Below are positions 25,457 to 32,828 of a stretch of DNA of 64,000 nt, piece by piece. The notes beneath the pieces were generated by a model. The model worked only from the letters and a program-made list of their open reading frames with translations, did no database searches and had not been told where the DNA came from. How positions within the stretch are numbered: position 1 is the first letter of the stretch; the number at the start of each line of letters is the position of its first letter. Source of the stretch: Bacillota bacterium (GTDB taxonomy: Bacteria; Bacillota; Clostridia; Lachnospirales; Anaerotignaceae); NCBI GenBank assembly GCA_017534115.1, contig JAFWDD010000087.1:1-64000 (forward strand). The letters are read 5' to 3'. A program made the translations under genes and the position numbers.

Positions 25457-25846
25457 AATAAATCCTCTTGCATCTGATTTGTGAGAGGATTTTAGTTTGA
25501 AATAATTCGGAGGACATTTAATCAGAATAGCATTCTCTATGCACCGAGCCGTGTATGTGGCAAGACGGGTGCCCTTTTGTGGATTGTACGAGGAAAGCCC
25601 TTTTATAAGTCCGATTGTGCCGATGGAAATAAGATCCTCGTTATCCATTCCGGAAGAGGAATACTTTTTGCATATATGTGCCACCAGACGCAGATTATGT
25701 TCAATGAGCTTGTTTTTGGCATCCATATCCCCTGCGGAATATTTTTCAATCAGTTCTTTTTCTTTTGCTGAAGAGAGCTTTTCGGGAAATGACGCGCCGA
25801 GAATGGAAAGGGCCGGAAACAGTGAAATAAAGATAATGTTTTTCAA
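25400..25846 (-). CDS. sigK: sigK 5' half (pro-region and region 2), interrupted after codon 105
   Basis: N-terminal half of the mother-cell sigma factor. True SigK coding runs from TTG at 25846 to codon 105 (AAT, 25534-25532). Beyond that the frame reads 43 unrelated codons of the element to a stop at 25400. It contains region 2 ([38 protein letters not shown]). A hydrophobic start ([18 protein letters not shown]) before [12 protein letters not shown] looks like a short pro-sequence, so membrane-linked activation is likely. GGAGGT precedes the TTG. CATAAATT (25877-25870, minus) is a possible SigE -10. Unrearranged, the product would be an inactive 148-aa fragment. Confidence 0.9.
   Translation of the reverse strand: MKNIIFISLFPALSILGASFPEKLSSAKEKELIEKYSAGDMDAKNKLIEHNLRLVAHICKKYSSSGMDNEDLISIGTIGLIKGLSSYNPQKGTRLATYTARCIENAILIKCPPNYFKLKSSHKSDARGFILNFISVINIYFFYVVIFA
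25461..25497 (+). terminator. Intrinsic terminator of the MgtC-family gene
   Basis: AATCCTCT (25461-25468) pairs with AGAGGATT (25484-25491), followed by TTAGTTT. It lies 4 bases after the stop codon, within the element. It protects sigK from antisense read-through. Confidence 0.75.
25524..25534. other. Right attachment site of the sigK element
   Basis: AGAATAGC (25524-25531) is the inverted partner of the left-end repeat and overlaps core CATT (25531-25534). Outside the core the minus strand reads sigK codons for R-C-I-E. Confidence 0.75.
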
Positions 25847-25966
25847 AATATTACCTCCACTTTATAAAAAATTTATGTAAAACCATTAAATGAGGAGGTA
25901 ATTTGGACAAAAAATCTGTAAAAATTATATAAAATAGTTGATTTTAAACTTTTTTTAATTTTTTAG

Positions 25967-25995
25967 TAGACAAAAAAAAGATTACGTGTTATAAT
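25967..25995 (+). promoter_or_regulatory. Strong SigA-type promoter upstream of a candidate small RNA
   Basis: TAGACA (25967-25972, 5 of 6 match), a 17-bp spacer and TATAAT (25990-25995) with an added TG at 25987-25988. It is among the best promoters in the window. The predicted start is near 26002. Confidence 0.8.
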
Positions 25996-26001
25996 CATAT
26001 T

Positions 26002-26113
26002 ACATAACTCCCCAATTTATTTACGGTTAACGTTTAGCCGTAAAAAACCCCATTAGGAATTATTTCTTAATTTATTATGCGAAAAGACGGTCATTCGGCA
26101 GACTGTCTTTTTT
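26002..26113 (+). ncRNA. Candidate ~112-nt small RNA or terminated leader
   Basis: The segment runs from a strong promoter to a strong intrinsic terminator with no convincing ORF between. A hairpin TTACGG/CCGTAA (26031-26053) lies in its middle, followed by CCCCATTAGG. It could be an independent small RNA or the attenuated leader of the amylase gene 130 bases downstream. It matches no RNA family that I recognise. Both ends are predictions. Confidence 0.5.
26084..26113 (+). terminator. Intrinsic terminator of the candidate small RNA
   Basis: AAGACGGTC (26084-26092) pairs with GACTGTCTT (26101-26109), with one G-T pair and an 8-nt loop, and runs into six T residues. Confidence 0.85.
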
Positions 26114-26164
26114 CATTTATGGGAGAAAATTTATGGGAACCATGATTTTTTTGATGAAATGGTA

Positions 26165-26193
26165 TTTTAAAAATTGAAAATATCTAATATAAT
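26165..26193 (+). promoter_or_regulatory. Weak candidate promoter for the amylase gene
   Basis: TATAAT (26188-26193) with a poor -35 (TTTTAA at 26165-26170). Just upstream, ACCAT/ATGGT arms (26139-26163) could be an operator, but no known repressor motif is recognised. Confidence 0.35.
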
Positions 26194-26243
26194 ATTCTTA
26201 AGATTATTTTTATAATCATTAAAACTTGATTGGAGCCATTAAT

Positions 26244-28292
26244 ATGTTGGAAAATGACAGAACATATAAATATGCGATTTACTCCGATGAAACGGAAAGC
26301 TTCAGAATCCCGTGGCAGCCTTCTGCAAAAGACTGGGTTAAAATAAGAATACGTGTGTACAGAGGCTCTGTTTCCGAAATAAACCTTGTGATTTATAAAG
26401 GCAAAAAGATTCCCATGGAATATGAGTTTTCAAAGGGTGTCTTTGATTATTATTTTGCAATGCTCGAGCCTGCGGAAGAAACGATAAAATACTACTTTGA
26501 ACTGAAAAAGGACGATAAAAAGGTATACTATGCCAAGACGGGCGTTTTTCTGAAGAGTACAAGCGAAAACTCGCTGTTTTCCGTTATAAGGGATTTTTAT
26601 GTACCGGACTGGTTCATAGGAACGGTTATGTATCAGATATTTACAGACAGATTCAACAGGGGCAATTTTAATAACGATGTACGCGATAATGAATATGTAT
26701 ATCTTGGAAGCCCTGTTAAATATATAGAAGACTGGAACGAAAATCCCAAACCCGTAGATATATGGAATTTTTATGGAGGAGACATTCAGGGAATTCTGGA
26801 TAAACTTGATTATTTAAGCGATCTCGGAGTGGAGGTCATCTATCTCAATCCCGTTTTTGTGTCTCCCAGCAACCATAAATACGATGTTCAGGATTACGAT
26901 TATATAGATCCCCATTTCGGAGCAATAGTCGAGGATGGGGGAAAGACTCTTAAATTTGAGAGATTTAATAATAATTATGCTACAAAGTATATAAAAAGAA
27001 CTACAAGCAAAAAAAACCTTGAGGCCAGCAATAAGCTTTTTTCCCAATTTGTATATGTAGCTCATGAAAGAGGAATCAAAATTATTATAGACGGAGTGTT
27101 CAATCACTGCGGAGCCTCAAACAAATGGCTGGATAAGGACAGGTTTTACGAGCAGTCCGGCAAGTATCCTCTGGGAGCGTATAAGCATCCGGAAAGCATT
27201 TATTCCGATTATTTTTACTTTTATGACGATAAAAATGAAGTTTATGACGGCTGGTGGAGATATGCTAATCATCCCAAGCTGAATTTTGAAAAATCCGAAA
27301 AATTGTATAATTATTTCATGGTTTTGGGCCGCAAATGGGTAACGAAACCTCTTGATGTAGACGGCTGGCGACTGGATGTTGCCGCGGATCTGGGAACATC
27401 GGAGGAGTTCAATCATAAATTCTGGAAGGACTTCAGAAGATCCGTTAAATCCACAAAAAAGGATGCTGTTATTTTAGCGGAGCATTACGGCGATCCTTCT
27501 AACTGGCTTAAAGGCGGAGAATGGGATACGGTCATGAACTATGACGCGTTCATGGAGCCTTTGACCAGATTTCTTACAGGCATGGAAAAGCACAGCAACG
27601 ACTATTCCGATTATCTTTACTGCAACGGAAAAGCCTTCAAATGGACCATGCTGGAAAAGATGTCCGTTCTTCCGGTGCAGTCTCTTTACTGCGCCATGAA
27701 CCAGCTTTCCAATCATGACCATTCCAGATTCCTTACAAGGACAAACCGCAGGGTGGGAAGACTTGGCTCTGAAGGAGCTGAAGCCGCAAGCGAAGGCATA
27801 AACAAAGGCATAATGCGAGAGGCTGTTACATTCCAGATGACATGGATCGGCTCTCCTACGGTTTACTACGGAGACGAAGCAGGCCTTGCGGGCTGGACTG
27901 ACCCGGACAACAGAAGAACATACCCTTGGGGAAGAGAAGACCATGGGCTTATTGAATTCCATAAACAGCTCATTAGAATAAGAAAGGAAAATCCTGTTCT
28001 GAGAAGAGGCGGAATGATTATACTTAATGCCGGACAGGGAATTTTCGCATACGGAAGACTGGACTTTGATACTCAGATTATAGTTGTTTTGAATAACAGG
28101 GAAGAAGAAGCCGAAATTATAGTTCCTGTATGGGAAACAGGCGCGGAGTTGGATTCGGTTTTTGAAAAGCTCATTTCTTCCGGCGAGGATGGTTTTGATA
28201 CAAAAAGAGATATTTTCTGGGCTTCGGATGGGGACATTACAGTAACACTTCCGGCCAGAGGAAGCATTGTGCTTAGAAAAACATGGATATAA
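26244..28292 (+). CDS. GH13 alpha-amylase-family enzyme (neopullulanase/cyclomaltodextrinase type)
   Basis: The 682-aa glycoside hydrolase acts on alpha-glucans or maltodextrins. It has an N-terminal beta-sandwich like CBM34 (about 1-120), a TIM-barrel domain and a C-terminal beta domain. The conserved GH13 regions are intact: DGVFNHCG, DGWRLDVA (nucleophile Asp), ILAEHYG (acid Glu) and SNHDHSRF (transition-state Asp). There is no signal peptide, so it acts in the cytoplasm on imported oligosaccharides. The N-terminal domain and length favour the neopullulanase group over plain alpha-amylase. The ATG at 26244 follows TGGAG; an upstream TTG is less likely. It overlaps the next gene by 10 bases. 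Confidence 0.9.
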   Translation: MLENDRTYKYAIYSDETESFRIPWQPSAKDWVKIRIRVYRGSVSEINLVIYKGKKIPMEYEFSKGVFDYYFAMLEPAEETIKYYFELKKDDKKVYYAKTGVFLKSTSENSLFSVIRDFYVPDWFIGTVMYQIFTDRFNRGNFNNDVRDNEYVYLGSPVKYIEDWNENPKPVDIWNFYGGDIQGILDKLDYLSDLGVEVIYLNPVFVSPSNHKYDVQDYDYIDPHFGAIVEDGGKTLKFERFNNNYATKYIKRTTSKKNLEASNKLFSQFVYVAHERGIKIIIDGVFNHCGASNKWLDKDRFYEQSGKYPLGAYKHPESIYSDYFYFYDDKNEVYDGWWRYANHPKLNFEKSEKLYNYFMVLGRKWVTKPLDVDGWRLDVAADLGTSEEFNHKFWKDFRRSVKSTKKDAVILAEHYGDPSNWLKGGEWDTVMNYDAFMEPLTRFLTGMEKHSNDYSDYLYCNGKAFKWTMLEKMSVLPVQSLYCAMNQLSNHDHSRFLTRTNRRVGRLGSEGAEAASEGINKGIMREAVTFQMTWIGSPTVYYGDEAGLAGWTDPDNRRTYPWGREDHGLIEFHKQLIRIRKENPVLRRGGMIILNAGQGIFAYGRLDFDTQIIVVLNNREEEAEIIVPVWETGAELDSVFEKLISSGEDGFDTKRDIFWASDGDITVTLPARGSIVLRKTWI

Positions 28293-28975
28293 ACATTAAA
28301 ATCATATACGAGGATAAAAATATAATTGTTTTGGAAAAACCGGCGGGAATGCCTTCTCAGCCGGATAAAACGGGAGACACAAGCGTTATGGATGAACTCA
28401 GCGCCTATTTCGGGCGCGAGTATAAAACCATAATTCACAGACTGGACAGACCTGTAGGAGGACTGATGGTTTTCGGCAAAACAGCAGAATCCGTAAAAAA
28501 ATTATCGGAAGCCGTTAAAAACAAAATCTTCAATAAAAACTACTATGCGGTATGTCTGGGAGCTTTACCAAGGGGGAAAATCATTCTTAAGGATTATATT
28601 GCGAAGGATAATAGAAAAAATCTTTCCTTTATATCTTCTGAAGAGGATAAAAACGCCAGGGATGCTGTTCTTGAAATGGAATGTATGGAAACTATGACAG
28701 ATGAAAAGCTTGGTGAAATAAGTCTTGTCAGCATAAATCTCATAACTGGAAGACATCACCAGATAAGGCTTCAGCTTTCCAACGCGGGATATCCTGTTTT
28801 AGGTGACAGAAAATACGGGAGGCGCACAAGGGGAGTGGAATTTCCCGCTCTTTATTCCGGAAGCATAGGCTTCAGGCATCCCGTATCGGGGAAAGAAATG
28901 CGCTTTGAGAAAACACCGGAATATTATCCCTTTACGCTTTTTGATTTCGAAAGTATTAATGAAAAAAATGTGTAA
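28283..28975 (+). CDS. RluA-family pseudouridine synthase
   Basis: The 230-aa enzyme converts uridine to pseudouridine in rRNA or tRNA. It has the RluA catalytic motif HRLDRPVGGLMV (catalytic Asp) and the later GRHHQIRLQLSNAGYPVLGD. There is no N-terminal S4 domain, unlike the RluD-type protein at 44.5 kb. The ATG lies inside the 3' end of the amylase gene, so the two are translationally coupled. The exact RNA target cannot be read from sequence. Confidence 0.9.
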   Translation: MDINIKIIYEDKNIIVLEKPAGMPSQPDKTGDTSVMDELSAYFGREYKTIIHRLDRPVGGLMVFGKTAESVKKLSEAVKNKIFNKNYYAVCLGALPRGKIILKDYIAKDNRKNLSFISSEEDKNARDAVLEMECMETMTDEKLGEISLVSINLITGRHHQIRLQLSNAGYPVLGDRKYGRRTRGVEFPALYSGSIGFRHPVSGKEMRFEKTPEYYPFTLFDFESINEKNV

Positions 28976-29023
28976 AGACTATATAAATAAGAAATAAGAT
29001 ATGTTAAACAGGGAGGTTTGCAT

Positions 29024-31468
29024 ATGGAATATACAAAGAAGGCAAAAGACGTTCTCGATATGTCCAAAAAGACGGCTGCAGATTTCGGGCATAAATTTGT
29101 GGGGACTGAACATATACTTCTTGCGATGCTGAGAATAAAATACTGCGTTGCGGCAAAGGTTATGGAAAACCAGGATATAACTGAAGAGAAATTTTACGAG
29201 GCCATCAGCGAGTTTGCCGGCAGCGATATTTTTTATGGAGCCGACGCGGTGGATTTTACGCCAAAATCCAAAGAGGTTCTTGAGGCGGCAGGAAGAATCG
29301 CCTCACGCAGAGGCGCGGAAAAAATAGGAACAGAACATATGCTTCTTGCTATTGTGGACGACCACGAATGCATTGGAGCGAAAATTCTTTATAAAACAGG
29401 CGCAAATTTCCAGAGGCTTTATGAAGACATAACTGCCATGCTGGGAGACGGTGAAAAGGGAGAGAATGAGCCCTGGGGTATGGAAGAGAGTCCTTTCCAT
29501 ACAGAGGAGAAGACTACAACGGAAACCCTTGAAAAATACAGCAGAGACCTGACCCAAATGGCTCTGGAGAACAAATTTGACCCTATTATCGGCAGAGAAA
29601 AGGAAATTGACCGTATAATACAGATTCTTTCCAGAAGGACAAAAAACAACCCCTGTCTCGTAGGTGACCCGGGTGTAGGCAAAACGGCTATTGCCGAAGG
29701 GCTTGCAGGCAAAATCGCAATAGGAGATATTCCGGATACATTGAAGGGGAAGAGAGTTATATCCCTTGATCTTTCCGCAATGGTTGCCGGCTCAAAATAC
29801 AGAGGTGAGTTTGAGGACAGAATCAAAAAGGTTATTGCTGAGGTAAAAGCCTGCGGGAATATAATTCTTTTTATAGATGAGATTCATACAATAGTGGGAG
29901 CGGGAGCCGCGGAAGGCGCCATAGACGCTTCCAATATAATGAAGCCTTCTCTTTCCAGAGGCGAGATTCAGCTCATAGGAGCCACAACTCTTGAGGAATA
30001 CAGAAAATATATTGAGAAGGATGCCGCTCTTGAAAGAAGATTCCAGCCTGTTGACGTAGAGGAGCCTACGGAAGGCGAGGCCATAGATATGCTCATGGGT
30101 CTCCGAGGCAAATACGAGGAACACCATAAGGTTAAAATAACGGATAAGGCTATCCGTGCGGCGGTAAATCTTTCCGCAAGATATATAACGGACAGATTCC
30201 TTCCCGACAAAGCCATAGACCTGATTGACGAGGCGTCATCAAGGACTCGTCTTGATGCCTATACTCCTCCTGATGAAATCAAGGCTTTGGAAAGCGAAAT
30301 CATGAAAATGAACGAGGAGAAGGAAGCATGCATCAAGGAAGAAAACTTTGCGAAGGCATCCGAGATAAAGAAACGCCAGGTGGAAATCAGCAAAGAGCTT
30401 GAAGAAAAAAGAAGCAAATGGGAAGCAGAAAACGAGGAGAAAGAGCATATTGTAGATGAGGACGATATCGCTTATGTTGTTGCCAAGTGGACCGGTGTTC
30501 CCGTACAGAACGTAAAAGAGGACGAAACAGAAAAACTGCTCAGACTTGAGGAAATGCTCCATCAGAGAGTTATAGGCCAGGAAGAGGCCGTAAACGCTGT
30601 TTCAAGGGCTATCAGAAGAGGCAGAGTAGGACTTAAGGATCCTAAGAGGCCCATAGGCTCATTCCTGTTTCTGGGGCCTACAGGAGTAGGAAAAACAGAG
30701 CTTTCAAAGGCTCTGGCTGAGGTTCTTTTCGGAGACGAGGATTCAATGATTAGGCTGGATATGTCAGAATATATGGAGAAACACACCGTATCCAAAATGA
30801 TCGGTTCTCCTCCAGGGTATGTTGGCTACGATGAAGGCGGACAGCTCAGCGAAAAAATCAGAAGAAAACCTTATTCGGTTGTGCTCTTCGATGAAATTGA
30901 AAAGGCAGCTTCCGATGTATTCAATATTCTGCTTCAGATTCTGGACGACGGCCGTATGACGGACGCCCACGGAAGGAAGATCGATTTCAAAAATACGGTT
31001 ATAATCATGACCAGCAATGCCGGAGCGAGAAATATAATCGAGCCGAAAAAGCTGGGATTTTCCGCGAATGAGTCTTCTGCGAAATCCTATGAGGATATGA
31101 AAAGGAATGTAATGGCGGAGCTTAAAAATCTTTTCCGTCCCGAATTCCTGAACAGAATTGACGATATAATTGTTTTCCATACTTTGGATAAAGAAAATAT
31201 AAAGGACATTGTAAAGCTTTTGGCTAAAGATATTTATAAGCGTGCCAAAGAAAATATGAATATAGATCTTACATTTGACGAGAGCCTTATCGACTATATC
31301 GCCAAGGAAGGTTTTGACCCGGCTTATGGCGCCAGACCGCTTAAAAGAGCGTTGCAGACATCCGTGGAGGATAAATTTGCGGAAGATTTCCTGAGAGGAA
31401 TTTTCGGAAGAGGCGATAAAGTTATTGCAAGGGTCGAAGCCGGAGAGGTGATTTTTGAGAAAATTTGA
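29024..31468 (+). CDS. clpC: ClpC-type AAA+ unfoldase of the Clp protease
   Basis: ClpC unfolds proteins and feeds them to ClpP. The 814-aa protein has two Clp_N repeats (1-145), AAA-1 (Walker A GDPGVGKTAIAEG, about residue 213), a UVR/coiled middle domain (EEKEACIKEENFAKASEIKKRQ), AAA-2 (GPTGVGKTELSKAL, about residue 550) and a C-terminal D2-small domain (FDPAYGARPLKRALQ). The ATG follows GGGAGG. Its usual partners ctsR, mcsA and mcsB are not next to it, and no CtsR operator is visible upstream. Regulation therefore probably differs from the Bacillus subtilis pattern. Confidence 0.95.
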   Translation: MEYTKKAKDVLDMSKKTAADFGHKFVGTEHILLAMLRIKYCVAAKVMENQDITEEKFYEAISEFAGSDIFYGADAVDFTPKSKEVLEAAGRIASRRGAEKIGTEHMLLAIVDDHECIGAKILYKTGANFQRLYEDITAMLGDGEKGENEPWGMEESPFHTEEKTTTETLEKYSRDLTQMALENKFDPIIGREKEIDRIIQILSRRTKNNPCLVGDPGVGKTAIAEGLAGKIAIGDIPDTLKGKRVISLDLSAMVAGSKYRGEFEDRIKKVIAEVKACGNIILFIDEIHTIVGAGAAEGAIDASNIMKPSLSRGEIQLIGATTLEEYRKYIEKDAALERRFQPVDVEEPTEGEAIDMLMGLRGKYEEHHKVKITDKAIRAAVNLSARYITDRFLPDKAIDLIDEASSRTRLDAYTPPDEIKALESEIMKMNEEKEACIKEENFAKASEIKKRQVEISKELEEKRSKWEAENEEKEHIVDEDDIAYVVAKWTGVPVQNVKEDETEKLLRLEEMLHQRVIGQEEAVNAVSRAIRRGRVGLKDPKRPIGSFLFLGPTGVGKTELSKALAEVLFGDEDSMIRLDMSEYMEKHTVSKMIGSPPGYVGYDEGGQLSEKIRRKPYSVVLFDEIEKAASDVFNILLQILDDGRMTDAHGRKIDFKNTVIIMTSNAGARNIIEPKKLGFSANESSAKSYEDMKRNVMAELKNLFRPEFLNRIDDIIVFHTLDKENIKDIVKLLAKDIYKRAKENMNIDLTFDESLIDYIAKEGFDPAYGARPLKRALQTSVEDKFAEDFLRGIFGRGDKVIARVEAGEVIFEKI

Positions 31469-31520
31469 TAAAAAATTTATGAAATTTTTACTATTAAAAA
31501 AATTTTTTTTAAAATTGTTT

Positions 31521-31550
31521 TTGACGGATTAATAGAGTGATGTTTATATT
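31521..31550 (+). promoter_or_regulatory. SigA-type promoter in a gene-free region
   Basis: TTGACG (31521-31526), an 18-bp spacer and TATATT (31545-31550). The predicted start is near 31557. The next protein gene lies 450 bases away and has its own closer promoter, which suggests a non-coding transcript. Confidence 0.55.
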
Positions 31551-31572
31551 TGGCAGTCTTCGGGGTGCATAA

Positions 31573-31625
31573 TTAATCATTTGAAAGTATTTTTTAAAAT
31601 ACATCCTGTGGGCAGGTTTGATTAA
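31573..31625 (+). ncRNA. Candidate structured RNA with a three-way junction
   Basis: TTAATCA (31573-31579) can pair with TGATTAA (31619-31625) and encloses two hairpins: GTATTT/AAATAC (31587-31602) and CCTG/CAGG (31605-31616). It starts about 16 nt after a predicted transcription start. I compared it by eye with purine, ZTP and hammerhead motifs, and it lacks their conserved cores. No terminator is obvious. The remaining gene-free sequence to 31825 is AT-rich with nothing else recognisable. Confidence 0.35.
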
Positions 31626-31825
31626 AGAAATCTACATTTTTATCAATTTTTAGTGCATTTTTTTAGCGTATTTAACATGATTTCTGCCCAAATAAAAAAT
31701 TTTTATAATAAGTTATGCATTTTTCCTGAATTTTGCGCCAAAAATAACAATTGCTTATATTAATCTGCCGATTAACGTATAAGTAAATTTTTTTAAGAAA
31801 AATAATTCAATAAAATAAAAACTTA

Positions 31826-31854
31826 TTTACTTAATCCCATTGTTGTGTTATTAT
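31826..31854 (+). promoter_or_regulatory. Promoter of the leader peptide and BspA-like lipoprotein
   Basis: TTTACT (31826-31831), a 17-bp spacer and TATTAT (31849-31854) with an added TG (31846-31847). The predicted leader of about 148 nt contains hairpins CTACAAT/ATTGTAG and GTGC/GCAC, the latter with a T run, which could act as an attenuator. Confidence 0.55.
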
Positions 31855-31945
31855 ATATATCAAGAAATCAAAAAATCTACAATGTTATGTCCTATTGTAG
31901 TTTAAAAATGTGCATCAAACGCACTTTTTACTAGGAGAGGGGGAT

Positions 31946-31984
31946 GTGAAAGGGTATATTATAAGATTAAAAAATAATTTCTAA
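31946..31984 (+). CDS. Possible 12-aa leader peptide
   Basis: A GTG-started ORF of 12 codons (MKGYIIRLKNNF) has a strong AGGAG at 31933-31937, eight bases upstream. It ends 25 bases before the lipoprotein ATG, inside that gene's leader. It may couple translation or form part of attenuation control. Short ORFs occur by chance, but the ribosome binding site is as good as those of real genes here. Confidence 0.35.
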   Translation: MKGYIIRLKNNF

Positions 31985-32008
31985 TAAAAAAGGAGGCAAA
32001 ACAAGAAG

Positions 32009-32455
32009 ATGAAAAAGAAAGTATTAGGAAAGAAGCTTTTTGCAGTGCTTTTAGTTCTTGCAATTTTAATTGGAGGCTTAACAGCATGTAGAGCAGGTAA
32101 CAAATACAAAGTTGACGGCGGAAACATCATGTACAACGACAAAGGTAAAATTTTCTGGTGCGACAGAAGCGTAACAAACGCTGAGATCCCCGAAGAATTA
32201 CCCGACAAGAATGGTAACAACATTCCTATCGTAGGCATCGGCGCAAATGCATTCAACCGTTGCACAGCTCTTGAAAGCATCACAATTCCTGGAACAGTTA
32301 CAAGTATTGAGGATAAAGCTTTCCATGGCTGCAGCGCTTTAACAGAAGTAAACTTCGAAGGTTCAGAGGCTGATTGGACAGCAATGACTGGCGAAATGAC
32401 AGACGAGAATGACAATGCTCCTTTACTTGCCGCTACAATTAATTTCGGCAAATAA
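32009..32455 (+). CDS. Small lipoprotein with BspA-like leucine-rich repeat
   Basis: The 148-aa secreted lipoprotein has a basic start, a hydrophobic signal and lipobox LTAC (Cys about 27). The mature part holds about one and a half BspA-type LRR units (IGANAFNRCTALESITIPG, SIEDKAFHGCSALTEVNF), far fewer than in typical BspA proteins. It has a strong AAGGAGG. LRR_5 proteins often mediate surface binding, but a single repeat may only form a small module. Codon use differs from many neighbours (many GAA, ACA and GGC codons and few rare ones), which suggests high expression. Confidence 0.78.
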   Translation: MKKKVLGKKLFAVLLVLAILIGGLTACRAGNKYKVDGGNIMYNDKGKIFWCDRSVTNAEIPEELPDKNGNNIPIVGIGANAFNRCTALESITIPGTVTSIEDKAFHGCSALTEVNFEGSEADWTAMTGEMTDENDNAPLLAATINFGK

Positions 32456-32722
32456 TAGTTCGAAAGCTTTATAGATAATAGATATAAAGAATTGCGGAGT
32501 ATATTTAAAACCTTATTTTTATAATAATCTTATAATATTACGCGTGACAAATTTATAATTATATGTCATACGCAAAGGATTTTTTGAAAAGAGTTTTACA
32601 TATTTCTGCGATATTAAATTCACAGAAGTATTCCTTATAAACTTTTGGCCTGAATTATATATTTTGGCAAAAGCAGAGGAAGGATAAGTTAATTTAAAAT
32701 TTAATAAGGGTTTTAGAAGTTT
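32456..32722. other. Gene-free 267-bp stretch with inverted repeats
   Basis: There is no credible ORF. An AT-rich inverted repeat (about 32541-32573, arms GCGTGACA and TGTCATACGC) and a small hairpin TTCTG/CAGAA (about 32604-32628) are present. It is probably the 3' untranslated region of the lipoprotein mRNA up to the terminator at 32723. Confidence 0.4.
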
Positions 32723-32757
32723 AAGAGCGCTGTTCTTTTAGAACGGCGCTCTTTTTT
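32723..32757 (+). terminator. Strong intrinsic terminator
   Basis: AAGAGCGCTGTTC pairs with GAACGGCGCTCTT through a TTTTA loop, with one mismatch, and is followed by a T run. It ends the lipoprotein transcript. Confidence 0.9.
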
Positions 32758-32776
32758 GTGCCTTTGGAAACAACAC

Positions 32777-32805
32777 AAAAAACCCATCCTTTAGGATGGG
32801 TTTTT
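32777..32805. terminator. Bidirectional terminator facing vanW
   Basis: AAAACCCATCCT pairs with AGGATGGGTTTT around a two-base loop, with A and T runs on both sides. It lies 23 bases after the vanW stop and should serve that minus-strand gene. Confidence 0.85.
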
Positions 32806-32828
32806 AAAATACTTAAATTTCTCATTTA

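Larger units (their letters stand above)
22946..25530. mobile_element. 2,585-bp skin-like element splitting sigK
   Basis: The element lies between two copies of CATT (22946-22949 and 25531-25534; AATG on the sigK strand). It carries a serine recombinase, a 60-aa gene and an MgtC-family gene. Crossing over at the core gives the codons for [11 protein letters not shown], the invariant region-2 sequence also read in SigE in this window ([12 protein letters not shown]). The inner ends bear an 8-bp inverted repeat, GCTATTCT/AGAATAGC. Skin elements with sigK-restoring recombinases are known in Bacillus subtilis and Clostridioides difficile but are far larger. Excision in the mother cell is inferred, not seen. 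Confidence 0.9.

Noticed and set aside
22952-25540. A 7-bp repeat ATTCTCT (at 22954-22960 and 25532-25538) as the crossover core of the sigK element
   Set aside because: Joining there puts sigK out of frame and gives a TGA stop within a few codons. The CATT core restores the exact conserved sequence.
25892-25932. Nine-codon ORF with GAGGAGGT upstream on the plus strand
   Set aside because: It lies upstream of the predicted promoter at 25967 with no transcript to carry it, and ORFs of nine codons are common by chance.
31573-31625. Known riboswitch (purine, ZTP) or hammerhead ribozyme
   Set aside because: The conserved junction and loop sequences of these classes are absent, so only a generic structured RNA is proposed.
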